Shown here piece by piece: positions 7,888 through 17,600 of a stretch of 64,000 nucleotides of DNA (positions within the stretch are counted from its first letter, which is position 1; every line of letters begins with the position of its first letter). A model generated the notes under the pieces. That model saw nothing but the letters and a program-made list of their open reading frames with translations. It was not told the DNA's origin and searched no databases. The translations under genes were made by a program, and so were the position numbers. Source of the stretch: Aphanomyces cochlioides (taxonomy: Eukaryota; Oomycota; Saprolegniomycetes; Saprolegniales; Verrucalvaceae); NCBI GenBank assembly GCA_019828595.1, contig JAHQRK010000036.1:62001-126000 (forward strand), written 5' to 3'.

Positions 7888-10849
7888 CTCCCAGCATGAG
7901 TGTCTGAGTGTCGGGTTGGAACATCACTTGGTTGTCGAAGGTGGGGTCCAGGAAGCCAGCCTCATGGAATTCCAGGATCGTGGTCAAGACGTATCGCGAC
8001 TTCTCGTCTTCGCCGGCATACAACGTTTCCATGATATTCCAAATCAAGAGGCCGAAGCTCGTGTCAAGCAATATGGCAGATAGCGATATGCCCGACAAAC
8101 AGCGGGAGCCCAAATGAGAAGCCAGTGCAGTGACCGGGTACTTGGTAGAGGCCACGATCGCAGCATCACTGTTGTAGTACGTTGGAGCATGAATGGACAA
8201 GAGAACTTCTGCCACAGCCAACACTTCTTCCAGGTCGCCGCGGTGGAGGGAAATCTCGTCGCCGTCAATGGTAGTATCGATGAAGTCGATGTTCTTGAAT
8301 AGCTCGATGTTGCTGAAGATGGCTTGAACGTGCTCGCGGGTCATACGCACACCCCACGTCAATGAGTACAGCTGGGAGAACGGTTTGTCTCCACCCCAAG
8401 TCGCTCGAAGCCACCGATGGAGGAGGCGTTGTCTCACAAAGTACTCGAAGCATGCACGGTCTTCATCAAAAAGTCGGTGCAGTTGCAAGCCAAATTCAAT
8501 CGGGGAACGCTCGAGATGGCTACACAGCATGTCGACGCGGCCGTCGTTGATGAGTTGGGCAAGGTTGAACGAGCTGTTGGTCACTGCATCTTCGACTTGG
8601 GTTGAGAGATGCAATGGAACTTTGGCTGTCTTGGTGTCGAGGTCTTGTAGTTCGGCGAGAATTTCGTCAAGAGACATTTCTATGCGCTTGGGAACGCCAT
8701 CTTGGATCTTGGTGCCGCCGACAAATTGACCGGACGTAGGGAGGTGGGGAGGGTCATCCGAGACGTCCAGCTTGGGTACAATCGTTGAGATCTTGTAATC
8801 GCCAAACTGAGCAACGTGTTCCTCGGGGTTGACACACACACGTTCGTCGAGGGCTTCAAACATGTTGGGCGAAATCCAAGAGCGGCCATGCTCGGGGGAA
8901 TCCACTTGCTGTTGCGTCTTCTTGCGCTTGCCTCTCGACGCCTTGACGCCAGTCCACTGCGGAGGGTTGGCTTGCGCAGTTTTCCGACGTTTTGGCGCCT
9001 TGGGAGTCGAAGAAGGCGGGTTGGTTGGGCTGGGAGCTGGCTTGTTCAATCCATATTGGCGGGACGTTGCATCAAGGTCCAAACGAACCAAGTTCTTGTC
9101 ACGAAAATACCACCCTTGACCGTACACGCGGAGACAACGGCCCTTGAAAAGAATTTCTTCGACGAGACGGCCGTCGCGCTGTATGGTCGTTGGTACGGAG
9201 GTTCCTTCAAAGTAAAGGCGGTACCGAGAGCTCGCCATACCGCTTGAAGAGGAAACGTTGGGGTAGGAGCCCCACAGGAAGCGTGGCTCCAACTTGGTCA
9301 TGACGTCGAAGATCAGGCGCTCTTCGTCTTGATCTTGAAGGCCTTGAGGGATGTCCATGAAAAATCCGCCGAGGACGTGCGGAACGTTCATTGTGAAGTG
9401 TTGGGACGAGCCATCTCGAGCGACTTGAATCTTAAACGCGATGCCTCGCAGCTTCGTCATCGCTTCGTGAGAGGCAACACCCCACTTGAGCATGCGGTTC
9501 GGGATGTCCTTCTCGCATCTCACAATGTCAGCAATCGCAGTGTCGAGGCCGAGGGCTTGGTTGTCGAAAAGGATCGATGCCATGGCAGCTGAAACATCGA
9601 TGGTCTTCGTGTGTGCACCCGTGGGCATCTGCAACCAGCCGACGATGCCGCGCGCCGAGTGCTTCTGGATCGGGAGGGTGTCTTCAAACGTGAGGGTTCC
9701 AGCAGCACGCTTGCGAAGGAGGGGTTCGAGTTCCTCCATCGTGGGCTGGTAAGGAGCAACGTCCTTGGTCTTGATGGCCTTGGCAGACTGAGACCGCTGT
9801 TGCGCTTGGAAGGCCCATACGTCGTTGGGGGCCTGGCGGTTGTTGGGTTGGCCACGGCCAGGTGTCTGGGCTCCGCCAGATTGAGAAATGTTTTCCAAAT
9901 GCGATCCGGGTGAAGCCTGAGACGATGGCTGGCGGACTGAGTGAGAGTCCGAGTCGTGCGTCAGACCAACACTCAAGCGTGCGTCAGAGGCTTGGTCTTG
10001 TCCGGACCCTGTCCCATGGTGGACAGAGTCACACGTTTGACCTTCACTCGCGTTGGACTTCGAGAAGTTTCCATGGGTGACTTGGTCTTGAGTATTCCCA
10101 TGACCAACACTGGCCACAGGGTTGTTCGCGATTGTTCCAGATCTTGCCCGATGATTCTTCGAGAAGAGACCATCACTCATGGAGCGACTAGTCTCGATGG
10201 GATCTTGACCTGTCGCCAAAGTGGACTTGTCGCTCGGGGGATTCTTCGAGAAGGGACCTTCACTCAGGGATGGACTGTTCTCGAATCTTCCTTGACATGT
10301 CGTCATGTTGACGTCGGTGCTTGAGCGAGTCTTCGAGAAGCCACTATCACTCGTCGAGAGAACATTCTCGAAAGGAACAGAACCCAACGGAGTCTTGCCA
10401 GGCAAGCCACCATCACTCACGATGGACGTGGTTGATGGAGATTCTTCGGGCAAGGTCGTTGACGTCATGAGCACATCTTCCGAGGTTGGAACGCCGTCTT
10501 GCCAGGCTTCGTCGCAAGTGTCAGAGGTCGTTGGATCATTCGCGGGATCGCAAGCCTTCGTCGAGCGAGTCACAGGCAAGGGTTCAAAACGGCGCGGTTT
10601 CGAAGGGGTTGCACGTTGACGTGGAAACGGAACGCGCGTTGGAGTAGGGAGCGGATTCGTAGACGCGTCATGATGCGAAGCGTTGGAAGCATCGTCGACG
10701 TCCTCTTCCAACGACGACGCCATGTCGGTATCGCTTGGGGATGGGTCAGCAACGACGATGACGTCCATATCGCTGGGGCTGGACGCCGAGGGAGAGAACG
10801 CGGAGGAGCAAGATGGGGCACGAGGGTTGGTCGAGCGGGTAGCAACCAT
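7850..10849 (-). CDS. ORF1 protein of family A retrotransposon, copy A2
   Basis: A complete 999-residue protein (start at 10849; the frame stays open to an ATG at 10909 in the flanking tRNA). Residues 1-340 are low complexity and carry three to four degenerate repeats of about 30 residues centred on FSK(N/T/S). Residues about 340-600 are conserved with family C, including the block SRYRLYF...KGRCLRVYGQGWYFRD, which suggests an RRM/DUF4283-like fold (weak, by pattern only). Two basic clusters (PKAPKRRK, SRGKRKK, about 617-645) look like nuclear signals. The C-terminal 330 residues are conserved but unrecognised. The stop is the TAA of CGTGGCTAA, a site conserved in family C. Confidence 0.88.
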   Translation of the reverse strand: MVATRSTNPRAPSCSSAFSPSASSPSDMDVIVVADPSPSDTDMASSLEEDVDDASNASHHDASTNPLPTPTRVPFPRQRATPSKPRRFEPLPVTRSTKACDPANDPTTSDTCDEAWQDGVPTSEDVLMTSTTLPEESPSTTSIVSDGGLPGKTPLGSVPFENVLSTSDSGFSKTRSSTDVNMTTCQGRFENSPSLSEGPFSKNPPSDKSTLATGQDPIETSRSMSDGLFSKNHRARSGTIANNPVASVGHGNTQDQVTHGNFSKSNASEGQTCDSVHHGTGSGQDQASDARLSVGLTHDSDSHSVRQPSSQASPGSHLENISQSGGAQTPGRGQPNNRQAPNDVWAFQAQQRSQSAKAIKTKDVAPYQPTMEELEPLLRKRAAGTLTFEDTLPIQKHSARGIVGWLQMPTGAHTKTIDVSAAMASILFDNQALGLDTAIADIVRCEKDIPNRMLKWGVASHEAMTKLRGIAFKIQVARDGSSQHFTMNVPHVLGGFFMDIPQGLQDQDEERLIFDVMTKLEPRFLWGSYPNVSSSSGMASSRYRLYFEGTSVPTTIQRDGRLVEEILFKGRCLRVYGQGWYFRDKNLVRLDLDATSRQYGLNKPAPSPTNPPSSTPKAPKRRKTAQANPPQWTGVKASRGKRKKTQQQVDSPEHGRSWISPNMFEALDERVCVNPEEHVAQFGDYKISTIVPKLDVSDDPPHLPTSGQFVGGTKIQDGVPKRIEMSLDEILAELQDLDTKTAKVPLHLSTQVEDAVTNSSFNLAQLINDGRVDMLCSHLERSPIEFGLQLHRLFDEDRACFEYFVRQRLLHRWLRATWGGDKPFSQLYSLTWGVRMTREHVQAIFSNIELFKNIDFIDTTIDGDEISLHRGDLEEVLAVAEVLLSIHAPTYYNSDAAIVASTKYPVTALASHLGSRCLSGISLSAILLDTSFGLLIWNIMETLYAGEDEKSRYVLTTILEFHEAGFLDPTFDNQVMFQPDTQTLMLGDVANATSVAFRG

Positions 10850-10866
10850 ATTGTCAGATAGCGTAG

Positions 10867-10900
10867 AGTGGTACTGCGGGGTAGCTGGCAAATTGGAAAC
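10867..10900 (-). promoter_or_regulatory. Conserved 34 bp 5' terminus of the retrotransposon
   Basis: The terminal 34 bp (plus strand, beginning agtggtactgcgggg and ending ttggaaac) is identical in all family A copies and in family C (46668-46701), although their coding regions are clearly diverged. It becomes the 5' flank of the regenerated tRNA gene. It may be a promoter or RNA 5'-end element for the retrotransposon, or be retained by recombination; the sequence alone does not decide. Confidence 0.55.
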
Positions 10901-10901
10901 T

Positions 10902-11009
10902 CCGGTCATAGCTCAGTTGGTAGAGCGTTTGACTGTAGTGGAAAGTTGTATTGGATTCAGTATGGCTTCAGAAATCAAATGGCCACCGGTTCGATTCCGG
11001 TTGACCGGA
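10902..11009 (+). tRNA. tRNA-Tyr (GUA) with 35 nt intron
   Basis: The mature tRNA is 73 nt. Acceptor ccggtca pairs with tgaccgg, with discriminator A. The D-stem is gctc/gagc, the anticodon stem tttga/tcaaa, and the loop has GTA at 34-36. The variable loop is tggcc and the T-arm accgg-ttcgatt-ccggt. The intron (10939-10973) follows position 37, the canonical place, and eukaryotic tRNA-Tyr genes usually carry one. Internal pol III boxes are present: A-box tagctcagttgg and B-box ggttcgattcc. The retroelement joins within the A-box after nucleotide 14, but this copy was completed by the target duplication at the A2 5' end, so only its upstream flank differs from array units. Confidence 0.97.
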
Positions 11010-11014
11010 CTCTC

Positions 11015-11019
11015 TTTTT
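11015..11019 (+). terminator. Pol III terminator
   Basis: A run of five T on the sense strand, six bases after the tRNA 3' end; further T runs follow within 60 bp. The arrangement is the same after every intact tRNA-Tyr gene in the window. Confidence 0.8.
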
Positions 11020-11777
11020 CACACTTTCATCTCCTTTCCTTCTCTTACCCTCTTTTTTCCACCTCTCTCTTCATCTTCACGACCTTTACACGTCCCAACA
11101 TTTAGATTCATCACATTTACCTACACATACAACAACTACACACGATACAGTCTATTCCAATGCCACACAAACAAATCTACGCGTTTTCACCAGCATTCAC
11201 GCGGCATGAGCCATCATTGCTCTGTCTTGTTTATTTCATGTGCAGGACACATTGGATGCACCCCAAAAGACATTACAATCAAGAGGAATCACATTCCCTT
11301 ACATACGTTGTCGTGCCAGTATTTTTGTCGCTCGTCAATCTCTGACAAAAACTCCTCCACGTAGTAGCATAGAAGTGCCATTTTGAAGGTCCAGTGAGCA
11401 TACATGCCCCACAGCTCCTACGTTTGCCTTTCGGATGTCTGTGACGGCTCAGTTCAAAGTAGTTCGGGGTTGACGTTTTAAGTGATGCCTCGCTAATTCA
11501 TTGATCGAAATGAACAACACGTTATTTAAACATGGTTGCTTCTTGGAGGATAAAACAGTTTATGTTGGTTGTCCAAAATGAACAGCCTCATACTTTCCAA
11601 CCTCTGAATTGAGGTATAATCCCTTTGCAAAAACAAATCGCAACGACGTTTGGCTTCAACACAGAGAGAGGAGGAAAAAGAGTCTACCAATCGCACACGC
11701 ATACATTCCGTTCTTGTTGTGTCGTTGTTTTAGTCACTCATATTTTGGCAAGTCATATATACATTCTTTTTGGGGGG

Positions 11778-11821
11778 ACACAGCACGAGGATTCATCGTG
11801 CTAACTTGGTGCGTGCTGTGT
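11778..11821. other. Spacer hairpin (10 bp perfect arms)
   Basis: The arms acacagcacg and cgtgctgtgt enclose a 24 nt loop, inside which a shorter gcacga...tcgtgc pairing is also possible. It recurs in each complete spacer, just after the variable T/G homopolymer. No known RNA family is recognised; it could be a transcript fold, a protein-binding site or a replication-pausing structure. Confidence 0.5.
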
Positions 11822-12096
11822 GGCCACGGTGCGACGTTGGTACGGAGACTTCTCTACAACACTGCATGAGGCAGAGCGAAGAGCTTGGTAAAGGGTAAGA
11901 GTGTTTGTAAATAAGAAGGTGGATGGAATGCGATGTTGTAGATGAAATGGCAGAGACGAGTCTCTGAAAATGGGCTGGAAGATAGTGAGGACTATAAGAA
12001 TACAGGGTGTAGGATGTGGTTGATGATGCCAGTTGGTAGTGTATGTAGATGACTAAAATAGTGTGTGAAAGGTCGGTGGCTGGAGGACGTATGTGT

Positions 12097-12204
12097 CCGG
12101 TCATAGCTCAGTTGGTAGAGCGTTTGACTGTAGTGGAAAGTTGTATTGGATTCAGTATGGCTTCAGAAATCAAATGGCCACCGGTTCGATTCCGGTTGAC
12201 CGGA
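12097..12204 (+). tRNA. tRNA-Tyr (GUA) with intron, array copy
   Basis: Sequence identical to the gene at 10902, including the intron. Its 5' flank is normal array spacer (ending gacgtatgtgt), so this is an unoccupied target. Confidence 0.97.
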
Positions 12205-13288
12205 CTCTCTTTTTCACACTTTCATCTCCTTTCCTTCTCTTACCCTCTTTTTTCCACCTCTCTCTTCATCTTCACGACCTTTACACGTCCCAACATTTAG
12301 ATTCATCACATTTACCTACACATACAACAACTACACACGATACAGTCTATTCCAATGCCACACAAACAAATCTACGCGTTTTCACCAGCATTCACGCGGC
12401 ATGAGCCATCATTGCTCTGTCTTGTTTATTTCATGTGCAGGACACATTGGATGCACCCCAAAAGACATTACAATCAAGAGGAATCACATTCCCTTACATA
12501 CGTTGTCGTGCCAGTATTTTTGTCGCTCGTCAATCTCTGACAAAAACTCCTCCACGTAGTAGCATAGAAGTGCCATTTTGAAGGTCCAGTGAGCATACAT
12601 GCCCCACAGCTCCTACGTTTGCCTTTCGGATGTCTGTGACGGCTCAGTTCAAAGTAGTTCGGGGTTGACGTTTTAAGTGATGCCTCGCTAATTCATTGAT
12701 CGAAATGAACAACACGTTATTTAAACATGGTTGCTTCTTGGAGGATAAAACAGTTTATGTTGGTTGTCCAAAATGAACAGCCTCATACTTTCCAACCTCT
12801 GAATTGAGGTATAATCCCTTTGCAAAAACAAATCGCAACGACGTTTGGCTTCAAACAGAGAGAGAGGAAAAGAGTCTACCAATCGCACACGCATACATTC
12901 CGTTCTTGTTGTGTCGTTGTTTTAGTCACTCATATTTTGGCAAGTCATATATACATTCTTTTTGGGGGGACACAGCACGAGGATTCATCGTGCTAACTTG
13001 GTGCGTGCTGTGTGGCCACGGTGCGACGTTGGTACGGAGACTTCTCTACAACACTGCATGAGGCAGAGCGAAGAGCTTGGTAAAGGGTAAGAGTGTTTGT
13101 AAATAAGAAGGTGGATGGAATGCGATGTTGTAGATGAAATGGCAGAGACGAGTCTCTGAAAATGGGCTGGAAGATAGTGAGGACTATAAGAATACAGGGT
13201 GTAGGATGTGGTTGATGATGCCAGTTGGTAGTGTATGTAGATGACTAAAATAGTGTGTGAAAGGTCGGTGGCTGGAGGACGTATGTGT

Positions 13289-13396
13289 CCGGTCATAGCT
13301 CAGTTGGTAGAGCGTTTGACTGTAGTGGAAAGTTGTATTGGATTCAGTATGGCTTCAGAAATCAAATGGCCACCGGTTCGATTCCGGTTGACCGGA
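13289..13396 (+). tRNA. tRNA-Tyr (GUA) with intron, array copy
   Basis: Identical intact gene with a native spacer upstream. The preceding unit is 3 bp shorter than usual because of a changed purine tract near 12853. Confidence 0.97.
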
Positions 13397-14483
13397 CTCT
13401 CTTTTTCACACTTTCATCTCCTTTCCTTCTCTTACCCTCTTTTTTCCACCTCTCTCTTCATCTTCACGACCTTTACACGTCCCAACATTTAGATTCATCA
13501 CATTTACCTACACATACAACAACTACACACGATACAGTCTATTCCAATGCCACACAAACAAATCTACGCGTTTTCACCAGCATTCACGCGGCATGAGCCA
13601 TCATTGCTCTGTCTTGTTTATTTCATGTGCAGGACACATTGGATGCACCCCAAAAGACATTACAATCAAGAGGAATCACATTCCCTTACATACGTTGTCG
13701 TGCCAGTATTTTTGTCGCTCGTCAATCTCTGACAAAAACTCCTCCACGTAGTAGCATAGAAGTGCCATTTTGAAGGTCCAGTGAGCATACATGCCCCACA
13801 GCTCCTACGTTTGCCTTTCGGATGTCTGTGACGGCTCAGTTCAAAGTAGTTCGGGGTTGACGTTTTAAGTGATGCCTCGCTAATTCATTGATCGAAATGA
13901 ACAACACGTTATTTAAACATGGTTGCTTCTTGGAGGATAAAACAGTTTATGTTGGTTGTCCAAAATGAACAGCCTCATACTTTCCAACCTCTGAATTGAG
14001 GTATAATCCCTTTGCAAAAACAAATCGCAACGACGTTTGGCTTCAACACAGAGAGAGGAGGAAAAAGAGTCTACCAATCGCACACGCATACATTCCGTTC
14101 TTGTTGTGTCGTTGTTTTAGTCACTCATATTTTGGCAAGTCATATATACATTCTTTTTGGGGGGACACAGCACGAGGATTCATCGTGCTAACTTGGTGCG
14201 TGCTGTGTGGCCACGGTGCGACGTTGGTACGGAGACTTCTCTACAACACTGCATGAGGCAGAGCGAAGAGCTTGGTAAAGGGTAAGAGTGTTTGTAAATA
14301 AGAAGGTGGATGGAATGCGATGTTGTAGATGAAATGGCAGAGACGAGTCTCTGAAAATGGGCTGGAAGATAGTGAGGACTATAAGAATACAGGGTGTAGG
14401 ATGTGGTTGATGATGCCAGTTGGTAGTGTATGTAGATGACTAAAATAGTGTGTGAAAGGTCGGTGGCTGGAGGACGTATGTGT

Positions 14484-14497
14484 CCGGTCATAGCTCA
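14484..14497 (+). pseudogene. 14 nt tRNA-Tyr stub at the A3 3' junction
   Basis: Only ccggtcatagctca remains before element A3 begins. The upstream spacer is native, so this marks the original 5' half of the invaded gene; the complete gene now sits at 21826. Confidence 0.95.
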
Positions 14498-14654
14498 CTG
14501 CAATGGGGAGGTATATTAATAGACTTTCAATATCTACTAATACTAATATTGCCTACTAACGGCTCATCCCACTTCCAAATGCTTCAGCAGATTTTCTACT
14601 TTGGGCTTTGGAGTACAGCGATTTTTGACTTGTTGAATAAATACTTGGGGCTTG

Positions 14655-17600
14655 TTAATTTGGGGCTGAAGGTTGGAGCGCGAGCAAAGTCGGGTACTTG
14701 GCTACCAGTGGGCGATAGACAGGTTGTCTATGCAAAGTATTGATTGCTGAAATTGCTTCCACTCGTTGAGGGCTGTCAACTTCTTGGAGGCGAAGCCATC
14801 TGCGGATCGATGCATGCCATCGGATGAAGCTGACTTCTTGCCAAATTTCTGGCGGAGGCGGCTCCTTCGATTCGAACTTGGCGGCGTTGTGCGTTGTCCA
14901 AATATAGTGAAGGTTGGAAGCACACAGAAGAGCCCAGAGCACAAACAGTATGTCTTGAAGCTGGCTACCGCGTTCGTTGACTTGAAAGCGGTCGATGTTG
15001 GTGATGGCAGTCCAATCGAAATTGACACCGAAGCATCGCCAAGCGGTCGCGTGAAAACGCCAAAGGGGATACACGCGAGAGCAGGTGTGGAAGGCGTGGT
15101 GTTGGTTCTCCGGTGCGTCGCAATTGGTATAGACACAGCAAATTACGTCTGGCTGCTGAGGTTGCAAGTAGAACAAGCGCGAGTTGACAGGCAGCATGTT
15201 GAACAACAGTCGAAACCAAACGTCGCCATGGAGGGGAGGCGGCCAACGGCATGTTTTGCGGATGAGTCGCACGTAGGTCGCAATATCTTGTTGCTCGACG
15301 CGGGACGATGTCGCCACTGGGTGCGGTTTTCCATCCGAAGGGGCGTGATGCGCCAAACGTGATACGAGTCGCTTGGGCCAACGCTCGAAGGATAGCAATT
15401 GATCTTTGAAAAGTGCCTTGAAAGGGTGACTTGTTGTATCGATATCGGTCAAAGCAGTTCCAGTTCGAACGCCAGACGTGCGGAGGACTTGGTCGAATAT
15501 CTTGGTGAGGTGGCTATAAACTTGACCAGCACGTTCGGGTGCTGCAAATCCCATCGTGCCGTTCGCTTGTAACGTCACTTGTGCCGCACGGTTGTTGGAT
15601 GACAGTCGATCAATAAACGCAGCTCTTGTAGGCCATGTCCCTTGCCGTGTCAAGAAGTCTTTGAGGCAGTGGAAACCGTTTTGAGACGCATGTCTACACC
15701 ATCGACGACACAGAGCAGTCTTCACGACATTTGATGTAGCACCCGCAGGACCAACTTGCAGAGCGGGGTAGGATGTCAGCCACACGGGGAGGTTCAAAAG
15801 TTCTTCGAGGCTTGGTGGCGAAGCGGTTCGCTTGGCCATAGGTGTGGCGGCCCATTGATGCCAAATGTCGTGCCAAAGAGGATGCAGCTCCCACAAAAAC
15901 AACCACTTGGAGCTGTGGTTGGGGAAGTACGTGAGAAAGTCGAACGGGTGGGTGTCGCGATACAGCTTGTTCATGACACGGGAAAATTGTCTCTTGACAA
16001 GCAACTTCCATGGGGCAAATGTGTTGGGTGAATTGGGCTGCATCAAGAGTTGGAGCCGCAGCAGTCGCTGAGTCCGAAGCTTCGAAGCCACATGCGGAAT
16101 ACCGAGGCCGAGTTTTTGATCGAACTGCCACTTGCGGCAAATAGTTGAGCGATGATGGTCGGTGATTTGCGTCTTCCGACCAAGGATGTACTTGTTGACC
16201 ATTCTTTGCCAAACGGCAACCATCGTTGGAGGCACATACACTGCAGCCGTGACATGCCATAACAACGACAACAACATGGTCGATACGATGAGTTTGCGGC
16301 CTTGGATGGTTCGCGCACGACTTCCCCACGTTTGAAACGCAGCCAGAAACTTGTCGTTCAGTTGCTGGACTTGAAAATCGCGCGGCAGTCGGTGGCCAAA
16401 GAGAATACCAAGGTATTTCACTGGCTTCTCGCTCGGCAAGACGTTCAAGAGGCCACCATCGTCGATGTCTTCGATATCGAGATTGTTGTTGAGCGCCAAA
16501 GTCATGCACTTGGCAACGTTGAGACGAGCTCCAGACACAGAGCAAAAGTCTTCGACAATTGCCATTTGCTCGACCGCCGCTTGGAGGGATGACGAGAGTA
16601 GAGTCGTGTCGTCGGCAAAGTAGATGCTCGTCAGTGAGTCTCCATTTGGAAGGGGAATACCAAAATCAGGAGATCCGCGTAGCATTTCGCCGAGTGGCTC
16701 GAGGTAAAGTACGAAAGAGCATGCACGATAGGGGGCAACCTTGCTTGACTCCGCGGGTAGGCCGTATGGTAGGGCCAAGACCGTCGTTGAAAATGATCTG
16801 GACCAGAGGCGTATTGTAAAGCAACTGAACCCAAGACACAAATGTGGGACCGATGTTCATCTCCTTGAGTACGTCGAAGAGAAAGCCTTGGTCAACCATA
16901 TCGTATGCCTTGGAAAAGTCGAGAAACGTCGCGTAGTAGTCGTGGTCTTCATTGGTACAGAAAGTCTGCAATGCTTGTACCAGCATCACGTGGTCGTGCA
17001 AGCGACGGCCAGGGACAAAACCAGCTTGGCTTGGGTGAGCGAGGTATGGGGCAACTTGTGCAAGACGGTAGGCCAGCGCCCGCGATAGAATCTTGACTTC
17101 AACCGACATGAGAGTAATCGGCCGATAGTTGCCAGGGTCGCCTCTGTCTCCAGCCTTGAACAAGAGCGCCACTGCACTTCGGCGTTGTTGGAGCAGGAGG
17201 TGACCGTGATGGGTGAGTTGGTAGTTGAACACCTTGAGCAGGATTTGGGCGAATACGTCCGGGGAGATTTGAAAGAAAGCTGCAGGCCAGCCGTCTGAAC
17301 CAGGAGACTTGTTCGGGTTCATAGACTTGAGCGCGCCGCACAGGTCTTCCGCCGTGAGAGGACTTTCCAGAGCGTCGCGCTGTTCTTGAGTGAGACGTCG
17401 AGTAATGGCTCGAATGATAGCTCGGCGACGGGCCCGATTCAACGGTGGTTGGTCTCTTGGAGTGACCATGATGTTTTTCCAATGAGACGTAAAACCAGCC
17501 TTGACTTCAGACGGGTCAGTCGACGTTACACCGTTGATTGTCACGGACGAGAGCGGCACTTTGATCCCCTTGGGTCGACGAAAAAAGTGACTGGTACCTC

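Larger units (their letters stand above)
3576..10900 (-). mobile_element. Family A tRNA-Tyr-specific non-LTR retrotransposon, full-length copy A2
   Basis: A 7325 bp element in antisense orientation, bounded by perfect 15 bp target duplications (3561-3575 and 10901-10915). It has ORF1 and ORF2, both open, a 157 nt 3' UTR and no poly(A) tail. Insertion joins the element's 3' end after nucleotide 14 of the tRNA and leaves a complete tRNA-Tyr gene at 10902. The domain order (EEP, RT, CCHC/zf-RVT-like, no visible RNase H) fits the L1/Tx1 group, which includes other sequence-specific LINEs. The exact clade needs a phylogeny. Confidence 0.95.
10901..14497 (+). repeat. tRNA-Tyr tandem array, block 1 (three units plus stub)
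   Basis: Units begin at tRNA genes 10902, 12097 and 13289 and end in a 14 nt stub at 14484, with periods of 1195, 1192 and 1195 bp. Each spacer of about 1.08 kb begins with a polypyrimidine stretch containing several T runs, has no convincing ORF, and carries a 10 bp hairpin near its middle. The differences between units are small indels in purine runs (for example around 12853) and homopolymers. The short open frames in the spacers recur in every unit and show no protein-like features. Confidence 0.95.

Noticed and set aside
10850..10909. ORF1 start in the tRNA-derived ATG at 10909
   Set aside because: The aligned family C protein begins at the internal Met, and in family C the target ATG is out of frame.
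10901..11009. Interpretation of the element-flanked tRNA genes as pseudogenes
   Set aside because: Their sequence is identical to the uninterrupted array copies, with both internal promoter boxes and terminator intact.
11793..12104. Open frames of 61-103 codons in each array spacer (both strands)
   Set aside because: They recur in every unit only because the units are identical, have no protein-like composition, and some run through the tRNA or its flank.
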